DNA from: Colias croceus
Taxonomy: Eukaryota > Arthropoda > Insecta > Lepidoptera > Pieridae
Length of the DNA stretch: 64,000 nt
NCBI RefSeq assembly: GCF_905220415.1
Contig: NC_059554.1
Span: 7,031,001-7,095,000, forward strand
Direction of reading: 5' to 3'
Shown: positions 1-10,829 of the stretch, in pieces
How the letters are laid out: the number at the start of each line of letters is the position of its first letter
Position numbering within the stretch: the first letter of the stretch is position 1
Translations under genes and position numbers: made by a program
The notes under the pieces: generated by a model
Seen by the model: the letters and a program-made list of their open reading frames with translations, nothing else
What the model was told of the DNA's origin: nothing
The model's database searches: none

Positions 1-379
1 TAGTTTCGGCAGCTTTACTGATCATTTCTTCAGACTTTTGTTCAAATACTTTTATTCTTGCATCTAGATATTTATTTGCTTCTTCCAAGTTAAATTCTAG
101 AAAGGTATTCAATCCTATGTTTATAAGAAGATAAGAAGTATCTGTTACAGAAGCCTCCATGAAAAAATTACATCCCAAGTTCACCTGCGTTTTAAAACCA
201 TCAGGGTGTACGTTTTTATCCGTTATAACTTTCAATGAATGCTTCTGCTGTATTAGATCAGATATTTCAGCATTGATTTGTTGTAATTTTAAATGGAGTA
301 TACGCAGGTCCTCTTTGAGAACATCGTTGATAAAATTCTCATATTTGAGGACTGTTTCGTCGATATTAAGCGTAGACAT
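1..379 (-). CDS. UXT: Prefoldin-like protein UXT homolog, N-terminal 126 residues (3' end outside window)
   Basis: Reading the minus strand from the ATG at 379-377 gives 126 uninterrupted codons to the window edge, a length that leaves about 25-30 residues missing relative to the usual ~150-160 of UXT. Residues 10-21 (LKYENFINDVLK) and 66-73 (VNLGCNFF) match hallmark stretches of animal UXT (KVLRYETFISDVLQ, VDLGCNFF), and residues 88-100 continue the conserved pattern (IGLNTFLEFNLEE). The layout is prefoldin alpha: helix about 10-55, beta hairpin about 60-95, second helix from about 97. UXT is known as a subunit of the R2TP/URI prefoldin-like chaperone complex and a transcription cofactor. 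No intron interrupts the visible part. The ATG is chosen because it places the conserved LKYE motif at the expected distance from the N terminus. Identification is by family recognition and is firm; the symbol follows the vertebrate name. Confidence 0.93.
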   Translation of the reverse strand, partial: MSTLNIDETVLKYENFINDVLKEDLRILHLKLQQINAEISDLIQQKHSLKVITDKNVHPDGFKTQVNLGCNFFMEASVTDTSYLLINIGLNTFLEFNLEEANKYLDARIKVFEQKSEEMISKAAET

Positions 380-600
380 GGCTTATTTGTTATAACATAG
401 TTAGCAGGGATATATTTAGAAGTAAATGTTTGTTTTTAAAACAGTCTCTTCAAACAATCTGTTCAGATTTAACCAAAATTGTGTTCTGTGAACAGAATTT
501 GGAAATGTATTTTTGATTTTGACTTGTCACTTACTCACTTGTGACAACTGACAATTGACAAATTGATAACTGACACTTGACAGTGCGATATTCCAGATCT
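380..600 (-). promoter_or_regulatory. Putative UXT promoter region with a TGACA/TGTCA cluster
   Basis: This is the 5' flank of the UXT reading frame. Between about 525 and 583 the pentamer TGACA or its complement occurs six times in roughly 60 bp, a density not seen elsewhere nearby. Position just upstream of a start codon suggests a promoter or 5' UTR element; that role is inferred. No TATA box is evident. Confidence 0.4.
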
Positions 601-765
601 TTTTTTTTCGTGAGAATACATTACTTTGTGAAAATAGTCATATAGGTACATTGCCAGTGTAAAAATCTTTAAATGCTTCGTCAAATAATATTGTATCCTC
701 AGAGCATAGGTTTATTGCTCTTAGATTGTATCCGTTGAAATCTGTGGTTGAAATTTATGTGCGTT

Positions 766-821
766 TAACGTTTTTTGAAATCTTTACTTCTTAGTAGAAG
801 TAAAGATTTCAAAAAACGTTA
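766..821. repeat. Perfect 26 bp snap-back hairpin, 4 nt loop
   Basis: Bases 766-791 are the exact reverse complement of 796-821, separated by TAGT. There is no flanking duplication and the arm sequence is not seen elsewhere in the window. Confidence 0.9.
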
Positions 822-889
822 TCGTAGTCGATATTATACTAAATGTATAACCGCCCTAAAGTGTTAATAAGAGGTAAATGATTATATCT

Positions 890-1113
890 CTGCCCGCGTA
901 TCGCGCATACTTCCGTTCCTGTGGGATTTACGAGATTAAAAGCGTGTGTGGCCTATGTCTTGCTCAAGGTTTTCAGCAAAGAGTAAAGTAATACCTACAT
1001 ACCAAATTTTATTCGGTTTCAATCGGTTCAGTTCAGTACTACCTATTTGCATGAAAGAATAACAAACATTCATCCATCCATCTTCATCAACTTTCGAATT
1101 TAATAATATAAGA
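890..1113 (-). mobile_element. Diverged Lep1-type Helitron relic
   Basis: Read on the minus strand, 1113 to about 1040 shows the degenerate 5' body of the Lep1-type family (ATTA start, CGAAAGTT, GATGGATGGATG, TTTGTTATTCTTTCA), followed by remnants of the AAT..GGTATG segment. The GC-rich 3' end near 890-905 (GCGGGCAG on the minus strand) is decayed and CTAG is lost. Confidence 0.6.
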
Positions 1114-1230
1114 AGAATGTTTAGGGACGACGGTGACCATTTTTTATTTCATTGCGTAAGAAGGCGTCCATTAATTACTAATAAATAGCAATGTGAAGTT
1201 TGAATTTCTAGAATAAAGTGCGTTGAATTC

Positions 1231-1391
1231 GTTAAAAAATGTTGTGTGGTTTTATGAAACCACGGTAAAAGTGAAACTGTTCGAACGGTTCCGAACACTG
1301 CTTTGTGTAGCGCATGTCGCGTGCCGCGATACACGCGACATGCGCTACACAGACCAAAAAGTTTGAGACGATGTAATAAAAGTTTCACTTT
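1231..1391 (+). mobile_element. MITE-like repeat, copy 1 of a GTGAAAC-terminus family
   Basis: Inverted AAAGTGAAAC (1268-1277) and GTTTCACTTT (1382-1391) bound the core. A small hairpin, GTGGTTTTATGAAACCAC, precedes the left terminus. A second copy lies inverted at 28409-28586 and shares both ends but a different middle. The middle of this copy is a perfect 20 bp hairpin (1304-1323 / 1332-1351). Confidence 0.75.
1304..1351. repeat. Perfect 20 bp hairpin, 8 nt loop, inside a MITE
   Basis: 1304-1323 is the exact reverse complement of 1332-1351. The arm is GC-rich (GCGCATGTCGCG core), which stands out in this AT-rich sequence. Confidence 0.9.
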
Positions 1392-1399
1392 AAAAAAGA

Positions 1400-4364
1400 A
1401 ATCTTAGTACTCTTTTTTACGTTATATAGAGTACCTATAGTCTATAGTTAAGCTGATAGATAATAGACCTAGAGAAATCTGGTTTTAAATATTTGTGTAC
1501 ACTTAGCCACATAAAATCATACGTAGGTACATGTAGTATTTGTCTAGGTACCAATATAAATCCATTGCATAATGTAGCTCTTACCATAATAGCTTTTCAA
1601 TTTATTCATCAAACACAATCTTGGAACAGTCACCGTCTGTCTACTCGAGACAGGTTCTGAGTTGTGACTGACGGTATAGGAGGTAAAATAAAAACACGAC
1701 AAACGATCACCAAAATGTTTTATTTCAGAATTATAAACATTGCTTAGGTACAATGCGAAAACCATTGAACGACCATTTATCTACAACGACAAAATGTAAC
1801 AATAAATCATGTACAAAACTTTATACTTATCCATTTCCGGAATGGATAAAAATTTACCTACAACAGGAGGTTTCGTCTAGAAAACCGGTTTCTGTTTAGA
1901 AAAAATGTAATGAAAAAAAATCTTGGATCTGGATTGAGATGTGAATAAATTTTAATTTTATATCGAGCTCTTAGTTGCTTATCAATCATTATGTTACAAG
2001 AAATAATGAAGTTTACAAAAATACAAGTTATCGAATTTGTAAAATTAATGAAAATATGAATAGACATTCAGATCCAGATAAAATACCTTAATAAAAACAA
2101 TGCGAAATTCGTGAATGTGTATTCAATGGGATCGTTTCTTATTAGTTTCAATTTTCCCGCCTTGTTATGTACAAATACACCATTAATATTATATTTTAAA
2201 ACCACAAAACGGTTAAGACATTTTCACTTAAATCTAAGTAATTAAAATGTTCTTTTATTATAAATTGTGATGGACTGATACAATATAATGTGATGTTTCA
2301 TTAAAATATCTAATTATTATTAATTATTCCACAAAGAGATGGAGGGGGGGGGGGGGTTATTTACAGTTTATTAGAAAGGTAGGCATATTAAATTTTGTGA
2401 CTACAGCACCCGAATAATTTTGACATCAATAGAAAGGATTATTCGAAAGCTACTAAGGAAAACTTTGGCTTCTCAAACTACAATCTATCTAAAAATAATC
2501 ATCTACTTATGCATAGTGGACAAAGTTATGGAAAGTTATAATGAATATCACAAAATGTAAAGTGATGCCTCATGTAGATGGGCGGAATTGTAAGTCTAAT
2601 GCAGCATTTTGTGCTACAATTGAAAATGTGCAATTCAATAAAAGGACGCATTCAGGGATGTCAAATAAATAATAACAAAACGACATCGTTTTCTTTTGCA
2701 ATATTAAATAAGATTATTTATGAGGAGGCTTCATCATAATTTCTGGCACTGAGAGACCGGTTAGACTGCTACGGTGCTAGACGCTAACACAGCCGTAATA
2801 AAGTTGAATATCGCGTGCGCTCTTTGATGAGCGAAAATGTTACAATTACGTGTACATGGAAAGAAAAAAACCCAATAAATCATATAATAAAGTTCCATTT
2901 TGTTTGTATGTGTGACTGTTTCAGAATATTAATGCAAATTCACATAAAACTTAAGGAGCCTCCCCTTAAATTACAAACCTTTTTGCTTACTTAATACGGT
3001 TGCAAAGTTGCATAGTTTTAAATGCCTGGATTCAATTATTATAAATATTATAAATAGGCCTAAAAATTGTGACCTATATTATTAAATGAATAAAGTTAAA
3101 AGGGTTTACAAAAATTTCAGCGGCCCAACATAACGATGGCGAATTGTTATTAAGATTCTATCTCGTGGTTGACGCATGGCAACATTTTAGTCATAATGTT
3201 TAATGATCTGAGAGAGAGAAATAATATATCTACCTATAAGGAATAGCAATCTAAACTGTATTTATACTTTAGAAAGCACAAAATCTGATATTGGGAGTAC
3301 CAGATCCGCCATTTTGTGTTGCCTACACAAAAAAGCAATGTAGCGTTATTCTTGGAAACAGTTTATTCAAACCATACTCGAGAGATGAGATTAAGCAAGT
3401 TTTATTTTGCACATTTACAGTTGCAATAATCTACTATGACCACATTAGAAGTGAATCAATTAGTGGCCCACCACAAAATGCTAGACAGATAACACAATAT
3501 AAATAATGATATCTTAAACTCTATTCTATACATAAAAACCTTAAAATTACTAGGATACTTTCGTAATTAGCTATAAATTAGAGGTATAAATTAACATCAG
3601 TTCGTTGAATTGTGTCGCTATAAAGAACCTTCAAAATATCAGTTTATTATATTATAGAGATGGAAAACATTTATTTATAAACATTCAAAAATTATACATT
3701 GTGATCTGCGTCTTACTTATAATAATTGTAAAAATAACTGGTATTCAGACAATGTAACGAACGGGAAGGATACACTTATTAAAAGGTATTTTTAAATGTT
3801 CAACAAATTGGATTCAATCTAAATTAAATTTATAATTTATGTAGCGCAAAAAAACTACATCGGAAGGTTTTGTTTAAAAATTGAATTATCTAAAATTTCA
3901 ATACGATTACACAAAGTATAATGGCGCTACAATGTAGAATTAATTATACAAAACATTTTTCTTTACTGGGCAGAAAGTTACAAGAACGGAGGAAGGAGGG
4001 AACGATCAAAGTTTACGAAATTTATATTAGTTTGTTTATACATAATATTATATTAAATATACAGAATATGTACATTACTTTATAGTATGATCATAAAGAA
4101 TTGTTTTTGAAATATGAAAATACATAACTAATTTATTCTTATGTTAATCTGACGGGTATTATTTCCAAGGACGAATTAAAATTTCGGCGCTCATTGTATC
4201 GAATTTTTGCTGGTAATTCTTTGTCAATGTTTAAAATATCAATGTTATAAGTGAGTGACATGCAACGATTCGCTAAAACGAAGGCTTGTATCACAATATA
4301 GCAGTAGGTACGGAAGGCCGGGTCCGGCCGACATCGATTGTATACTGAACTATGCTCGACCTTA
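1400..4364 (-). other. Gene-poor stretch, probably 3' UTR and intergenic DNA of the minus-strand gene ending at 5752
   Basis: AT-rich with no supported coding region. It lies downstream of the terminal exon at 5752-5811 and upstream of UXT, so part of it is expected to be 3' UTR; I cannot fix the poly(A) site among several AATAAA sequences. A run of 13 G sits at 2344-2356. Confidence 0.35.
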
Positions 4365-4565
4365 GCTATAACCAGTGCCGGCGTTAGGGGGGGGGGGGGG
4401 GGGGGCGAGAGGGGGCGATGGCCCAGGGCGACAAATTCTGGGGGGCGCCAAGGTCTGAAGTTGCCTCTCCTGGTGCAACACTTCAGAACACCTCAAGTTG
4501 GCGCCACAATATTTTCGCCCGGGGTGTCAGTGGCCCTTACAAGTTACACCGGCACTGGCTATAAC
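4365..4565. mobile_element. Non-autonomous hAT element (MITE) with 8 bp target duplication
   Basis: The element spans 4373-4557. Its termini are CAGTGCCGGCGTTA and, on the other strand, CAGTGCCGGTGTAA. It is flanked by a perfect 8 bp direct repeat GCTATAAC (4365-4372 and 4558-4565). CAGNG termini with 8 bp duplications are diagnostic of hAT. The 185 bp interior contains a run of 19 G (4387-4405) and no transposase. A 146-codon frame running through it is an artefact of the G-rich sequence. Confidence 0.92.
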
Positions 4566-5751
4566 TATCTGCGAAAATTTCGTCTTGGAAATGTTAATAA
4601 ACACGCGTCGAATGTAATTATCGCATTCATTAATCATTTTAAGTTAATTAAATTAAAACCCTTTAAACTTTTAACTGAAATGTGCCTAGCGCGTTGTATG
4701 GAACCGGCCTTCAGTATGAAAAAAGGCATAACAACTTTTTATTTAACCAAATTAAAAATATCATCATTAACTATGTAAATAACCTTAACTATATTTTTAT
4801 ACACGATACTTGTTCTGGGCACTGGCTATGACGATGGCGACCGTTAAAATATTGACTAGCAACCTTGTGTAAAATTCGGAATAAGGGGAACACGTATTAA
4901 ATATTTTTACACAAAATTTTTGAGATCATCCAAAATTTATAACAGTAAGTAACAACATTTATAAACGTTTTTGACGGACTCGTGACGGAAATCGGAGTTG
5001 GACATGATGAGACAAATGGACCGAGAGAGTTACAATCAATATTTTGTGGACATAGTATTCATATTTGTATATTCGAAAATTCATAACCATAACTATACTA
5101 AACTTATGTTCAAAACATAGTAATATAACGATTAATTGAAATGAGCAGCATTACATCCAAACCAATTAAAATTAAATCACAGATAAATACCGCCTAAATT
5201 GGAGGGAAGTTTAATTTGGGGTCCAATGGGAATTAACGTAAGATCACGCAGGGTTTATCAAATAGGTAGTGATGTCAGTAGTGGGACCTTGCGTGAGTCT
5301 AGAGCTACCACTGGGAACAGCTTGGCAGACGTGATATAACTATATTGGGCGGTATCTATGGACGCTCCGCCCGACGCCTGCGTGATTATTGCACAACCCT
5401 ACTTTAGGGCGGCACGCTTTGATTATACCACGATTACCGCGAAACATAGAGGCCTTCATAGCTAACAGCACAGATATACAAAAACAACAGATGTATACAA
5501 ATGTCAATCTGCAGTGACACTCGCCACAGATCATAATCCGAACAGACGTAACGAAGTTGCTAAGCAATTGTCAACCTATGGTTTTGTATATCGATACATT
5601 TGTAACGAATTAAACTTAATAATATACAATACAATGTTTAAATTAAAGTAAGGTACATTTCGTGTCGCGAACACTTGTATATATACATGTCTATACAGAT
5701 CTAACACTATGGTTCGGTAGTCCGGTTGGGGCCCACTGGTAGCAACAAAAC

Positions 5752-5811
5752 TTATTCGCTTGCGATCTCCGACGTGGAAGCCGAGGGAGGCTCGGTGGGG
5801 TGGAGCACCGC
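5752..5811 (-). CDS. Terminal coding exon of an unidentified minus-strand gene
   Basis: On the minus strand a long pyrimidine tract runs straight into CAG at 5812 (TTTTTTCTTTTCCAG). The 60 nt that follow read AVLHPTEPPSASTSEIASE then TAA at 5754-5752. Codons end mostly in G or C (GTG, CTC, CAC, CCC, ACC, GAG, TCG, ATC), unlike the surrounding AT-rich DNA, which supports coding. The peptide is Ser/Thr/Glu-rich and looks like a disordered C-terminal tail. The intron would be phase 0 in this frame. A different frame stays open further, to a TAG downstream, but with poor codon use. I do not recognise the gene; its upstream exons must lie to the right, perhaps beyond the window. UXT lies downstream in the same orientation. 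Confidence 0.55.
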   Translation of the reverse strand, partial: AVLHPTEPPSASTSEIASE

Positions 5812-5819
5812 CTGGAAAA

Positions 5820-8800
5820 GAAAAAACAGCAACGTTAAAATATAGAAGAACTAAGCAATAAGCATTATACCTATTTCGAACAGATTATAAAAAACATACC
5901 AAGGTTTTCTTGAATGTACCTACACGTGTTAAATTAAACACAAAAAATTACCTAGCCTGCGCTGTTGTTACTTATTAATTGTATTGTTCATACAATTAGA
6001 TATGTGTTTAAAGTTTAAACGCAATGTAGGTAACGAGTGGTATATAATTAAAAAAATTGTCTTTATTTAACATGCACTTAATGATAGATATTATTACCTA
6101 TAGGTGTATGACCAATAAATCTCATTGTCAACTTTAAATAAATTAGTATGTAGTCAGTAGAGCACCTAATAGATATAGGTACGTATTTAACTTAATATTT
6201 AGATAAAAACTAGTCGTAAAAACATTTCTAAATTCAACACAATATATTTTATTAGATTCATAAAAATTATATATGATTAATAATAATCAGTAACTACGAT
6301 TCTCATAATTCATGTGATTGACAAATAAACCTCTCTCATTTATTAAATTATTAAGATGTAAGAGGAATAATAATTTAAAAGATACATATTTTGTAATATT
6401 TAAGACAAATTAAAAATGTTCTTGAAATCAACATACCTACCTAATATTGTCTGTTAATCTTCGCATCTGCAATTACATTCACTTTTTATAAGATTCCTAA
6501 CATAAAACATTGACGCTGTAAAATATACATAAGAATGGATTTTATACGGCCAAAATGATAATAAGATAGCCCACTGAATTGATACAGTCATTAAAATTGG
6601 TTAAAACATAAAATTATGCAAGTCCACATACAAAAAGTACAACGATTCAATTGAGACCCCCCCTTAAACTTTATTGAATAAAAAATCGTGCTCAATACGC
6701 TTGGATTATAAATGATACATTACATTTTAAAGATCGATTAATCGGACTGAGTCGAATCTATTTCCAACTCCATTCTATATCGGTCACTAGGGCAGTGTAT
6801 ACCGTACCGGTTTGCTTTAGTAATTGTCTGAAAAAACATCGACAACGCAACAAAGTTGCATGTAACGTGTATTTGTCTGCGTTGCGTGTCAGGGCTCAGA
6901 TCCTGCTTTATGAGATTATATTGGAACCGCAACTTACACTAATAAGTTAATACTTAATAACCTATTTTATTTACATTATATTAAAAGATTAAACTTTTGT
7001 ATATTTAGATTTTTATTTACATACTTACTTAGCTATTAAATAAACTGAATTATCAAATAGCTAACAAAACCTATTTTTACTTAAGTTTTTCCTCCAGCAG
7101 GTCCTAAATACATCGTTCCTCGTCCTGAGGTTCGCATATTCTGTAGTAGCTTGTAGATATCCATTTCAGACACGTATCAAATTATTCAAATATTATAATA
7201 TAAAGACATTTGTAGATAATATACCCAAATACGTCACTTTATGTAACAATAAGCAAGTCCAAGTTTAGTCTATAAAATTTCTGAAACATGCCCTTTCGAC
7301 GATTTTTTAATCTCATAAAATATGTTCCTTAAAAGAGTATCATGGCGATTAAGGAGCCGGTCTTTATTAAGTTTTTCACGTGAACATGTCATAAAATATT
7401 TAAAACAGTGTCCCACTGGTGGTCAAGAATTTATTTTTTACGTTCCTTTTATTTATTATAATGCTCTTTCCAAGCTGTTCAAATTAAATAGGAATGAAGA
7501 TAAAAATTTAAATTACAATTCCTTGCATAATATAATGATTTGGTCGTGTGCAATTAGAACTGATATATTATCCCCGGCAAAGGCATCCGTAACGAGCATA
7601 AATCCAAAAATGAATATGACTTGTATATTTATTATTTCAGTTTATTATGCTCTTATTAGTACAATGGGTAGCAATCTTTGACTATAAATTGATAAAACCT
7701 CATCGTTTGGTTTTTGTAAATGCGTCTTTTATTAAAATTTATTTTTTTTTTATTTAAAATACTAATTTAAATATGTAAAATAGTCATTTTCGAACGTGTT
7801 TTATTGTGTAGGTATACGTCTAGTTTAAGCACGGTTAGGCCGTTGATTGCTAAATCGCTCAGAAGGTAGGCAAAAACCATTTTTCATGAAATTAACAAAC
7901 ATGAATTATTTATTGCATATTATAATTTACATTTATACCATTGTCGGTATAAATGTAAATTAGTATTTTAAGAATTAAGCAAACCATCGCTATATATTTA
8001 CTAATAAGAGATTCGTGTTATAATTATAATAAATTACAAGGATAACAGCATGATTATTTAAAGTTATGAAAATTTAACTTTTATGGTTATAAGGAATATG
8101 ATTTAGAACCGCAAAGCTATTGGAATTATTCGAAAATCCCATAAAAAGTGACATGAGGAGAATTTACGATCTCCTTTGTGTACAGACGTCGAGTGGGAAA
8201 GTTTTTAACGTCCGTACTTTACGAGTTACCGCGAATTACTGACGGATATATTCAATGAAACGAGACCTATTTTATTTGGACACATAAATCTAGGAACGAC
8301 TTATGGAACTTTTAGATTGGAACAAAAAATGATATGCTTTGACGTGTCAGCTTGAGTATTGGAAGTTGGAACCCAGGAACAACGTCTGATCAACTTTCGA
8401 TATCTGATTGTGTGTATTTTCCCTAACATTTTACACACTACACTGTTACACACTACACAGCCTTGGCACAAAACCTGAAATATTTTTAAGAAATAAAACG
8501 TATCCCTGCAATCTTTATTACTATAAATGGAGATTCAACATCGAACTATGAAGAAATATAAAATGTTTGTTTGAAATTACTCATGCTCTAGCTTTGTTCC
8601 AGTCTGGGAGAGTTAGTGCAATAACAACTCTGTTTCCACAATTTTCATCGATTGTCCGATTAGTAATTATAGACGATGTTTCTAAAATAACTGCCAACTT
8701 GTGTTTAATAATATCTCCGTAATAATTTACATTAGCTGGTAACGTTTTGAGATATATTGTAAACATAACTCGAGAATGTTACTAAATGTTACGACTTGCG

Positions 8801-8833
8801 AGTAACACAGACACAGAGACATTTTGTCATCAA
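5820..8833. other. AT-rich intronic or intergenic stretch
   Basis: No supported gene. A 119-codon frame at 7322-7681 has no recognisable domain or coding bias. The only structured feature is the perfect hairpin at 7923-7962. Confidence 0.5.
7923..7962. repeat. Perfect 17 bp hairpin, 6 nt loop
   Basis: 7923-7939 is the exact reverse complement of 7946-7962, with loop ATTGTC. There are no terminal duplications. Confidence 0.9.
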
Positions 8834-9020
8834 TCTATACTAATATTATAAAGCTGAAGAGTTTGTTCGTTTGTTTGAATGCGCTCATCTCAAGAACTAC
8901 TGGTCCGATTTGAAAAATAAATTCGGTGTTCGATAACCCATTTATCAAGGAAGGCTAACATCACGCAAAGACCAACAGGAGCGGAGCCGCACGCAGGTAA
9001 AAACCGGGGGGCACAGCTAG
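8834..9020 (+). mobile_element. Non-autonomous Helitron, family B
   Basis: It starts at TC after A (TCTATACTAATATTATAAAG) and ends at CTAG before T. The body is shared with 22506-22702 and, inverted, 48689-48872 (GCTGAAGAGTTTGTT, GACCAACAGGAGCGGAG, GGGCACAGCTAG). Confidence 0.88.
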
Positions 9021-9102
9021 TTCTTGACATACATATGTACAATATGTATATTGAATTAAATCGGTCCGTTTGTTGTTAAAATCGATTCTTAAGGAGTCAG
9101 AC

Positions 9103-9332
9103 ACATACAAACATACCTTTTTTTTTTTTTTTTAGTGGGGAAATCTTGCATAGATACCTACCCACGGCCTCCGGGGAAGAGGCCGTGGGTTATGTCGGAT
9201 TCCTACCGACCAAAACCCCACTGTGTTCCGTCAAGCCACATCAGCGACAGGGCCACGGGTATGTGTAGAATTCATCCGTGACCCCATCAGCGGCAGCCCG
9301 TCGCCGGGCCCAAACAACATACAAACATACCT
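9103..9332 (-). mobile_element. Poly(A) retroposon (LINE 3' end or SINE) with 16 bp target duplication
   Basis: A T-tract of about 16 bases at 9118-9133 is the poly(A) tail of a minus-strand insert spanning 9119-9316. It is bounded by a perfect direct repeat ACATACAAACATACCT at 9103-9118 and 9317-9332. The insert is GC-rich and contains a stem, CCCACGGCCT / AGGCCGTGGG, near 9161-9190. Length and tail fit a 5'-truncated non-LTR element; I cannot assign the clade. Confidence 0.88.
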
Positions 9333-10490
9333 ACAGATGTAGCTAATAAAAGTGTTAAAAACTGTTAATATAAAATGGGCGCTTATTCCGAATATTATAT
9401 TGAAGAGTGGTGTCAAGCACCAGAGAGGCATTAGACGGGCGAGTGGCCTAGATTTAAACTGGAAGAGGAGAATTAGCTGACTTTGTAACAATGACGTAAA
9501 TACCTACCACACGTTTAAAATTTTGTTATCAAAAAATTGGCCTGCTTATGAAAGAGTTAAATAATAAATGCTACTAAGAAAAATTAAAAATTATAAAATT
9601 TTACTACTCTAGAATCTAGACCATTTTCAATTATTTTTTCTCACTCGTTGCCTTTATTTAAATTGCACTTGAATAAGATACCATTTTAAGATTTTGAACA
9701 AAATACAAATAAACGACACCAAAAGATGCGTAGTAGGCAGGTACTTTACGTGCATAAATCAACACCGGTTTAATGCCGACATTTAAGCCGATTGAAATAC
9801 TAATGTTTAACCCGTCTTATTTCGACATGCACCTAACAATTTAGCACGAAAATTATAGCGAAATTTGATACGCGAACAAAAAGACTTGTCAGATTAACGG
9901 AGTGGAAAAACTTGGACAAATTTGTATAACCTTACAAAAAGACGTTGGAGACTCGAAGCGCCGGGCACTGGGCAGGTTGTAAGCAAGTCAAACGTTTTAG
10001 CGTTGGGTTGTGGATCATTTACTGACTACTGTAATATTGATAATGGTTTATTATTTGTATTGTTTGTTTGTATCATTGCAACACCTGATTACAAAGGTGT
10101 AAAAGTATAGTAAGATTACTGAGAGAGAGTAGATAAATACTATATACCTAGGTAAGTAGTAGGTAAGTAGTATTATATATCAATCACATAGATATGTATG
10201 TCAGGTAGGTATATCGAGATGTAATGCTCAGCATTGTACGAGGATATGAAAAAAAAAAATGAGATTTAATAATTTTATATCTCCAATTAAATAATGAGCA
10301 CAGGCAATATCTTCCACCTTGCGAAACAAATCTTTAATCAGAACTTTACAATGCTTCCTGTTAAATATTGAACAAAGATCACAGATTATATCTATCGGTG
10401 TTGCTAACATACTTAGCAAGGGTCTTAATATTTTCATAAGGCGATTATAATTTAATCATATTACAAAACTAAAACAAAGCGCCGACAGCT
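9333..10490. other. AT-rich stretch without supported genes
   Basis: Nothing coding is supported. An 11 bp tandem (TAGGTAAGTAG) occurs near 10149-10172. Confidence 0.45.
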
Positions 10491-10544
10491 TCGAAGAACC
10501 AACGTTGAATGTATGGCTTCAGACGTAAATTGTCGAAGCTATGG

Positions 10545-10825
10545 GTCAGTTTCATACGTCTTGTCGATGAGGAAATTGGTAGCCTATAAAGTATTTGATT
10601 TCAATTGACAGATAAGCTAAGAGAAAGAGAGCAGAAAAAAAGCTTAGATATAACCATGGACTCGTCGATGAGGAAATTGGTAGCCTATAAAGTATTTGAT
10701 TTCAATTGACAGATAAGCTAAGAGAAAGAGAGCAGAAAAAAAGCTTAGATATAACCATGGACCAATATTTGGTCCATGATATAACTAAGAAATAGATGTT
10801 GTGCTTAGATGTTGTGAAACTGGCT
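10545..10825. mobile_element. Possible MITE containing a tandem duplication
   Basis: CAGTTTCAT near 10547 and GTGAAACTG near 10814-10822 are inverted, suggesting element ends. The interior holds the 101 bp duplication and a hairpin around 10757-10777 (ATGGACCAA / TTGGTCCAT). I found no convincing target duplication. Confidence 0.4.
10563..10762. repeat. Perfect tandem duplication, 101 bp unit x2
   Basis: 10563-10663 repeats at 10664-10762 with no mismatch that I can see (GTCGATGAGG start, CCATGGAC end). Identity implies a very recent event or an assembly artefact. Confidence 0.93.
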
Positions 10826-10829
10826 AAAT

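Noticed and set aside
159..395. 78-codon plus-strand frame
   Set aside because: Antisense shadow of the UXT coding sequence.
1149..1388. 79-codon minus-strand frame
   Set aside because: It lies within the MITE at 1231-1391 and its hairpin.
4338..4778. 146-codon plus-strand frame
   Set aside because: It runs through the poly-G and the hAT MITE and then AT-rich DNA; no domain, Gly-rich only because of the G run.
7322..7681. 119-codon plus-strand frame
   Set aside because: AT-ending codons, no domain, no splice or start context; consistent with chance.
9231..9491. 86-codon minus-strand frame
   Set aside because: Crosses the retroposon boundary and its target duplication, so it is not one gene.
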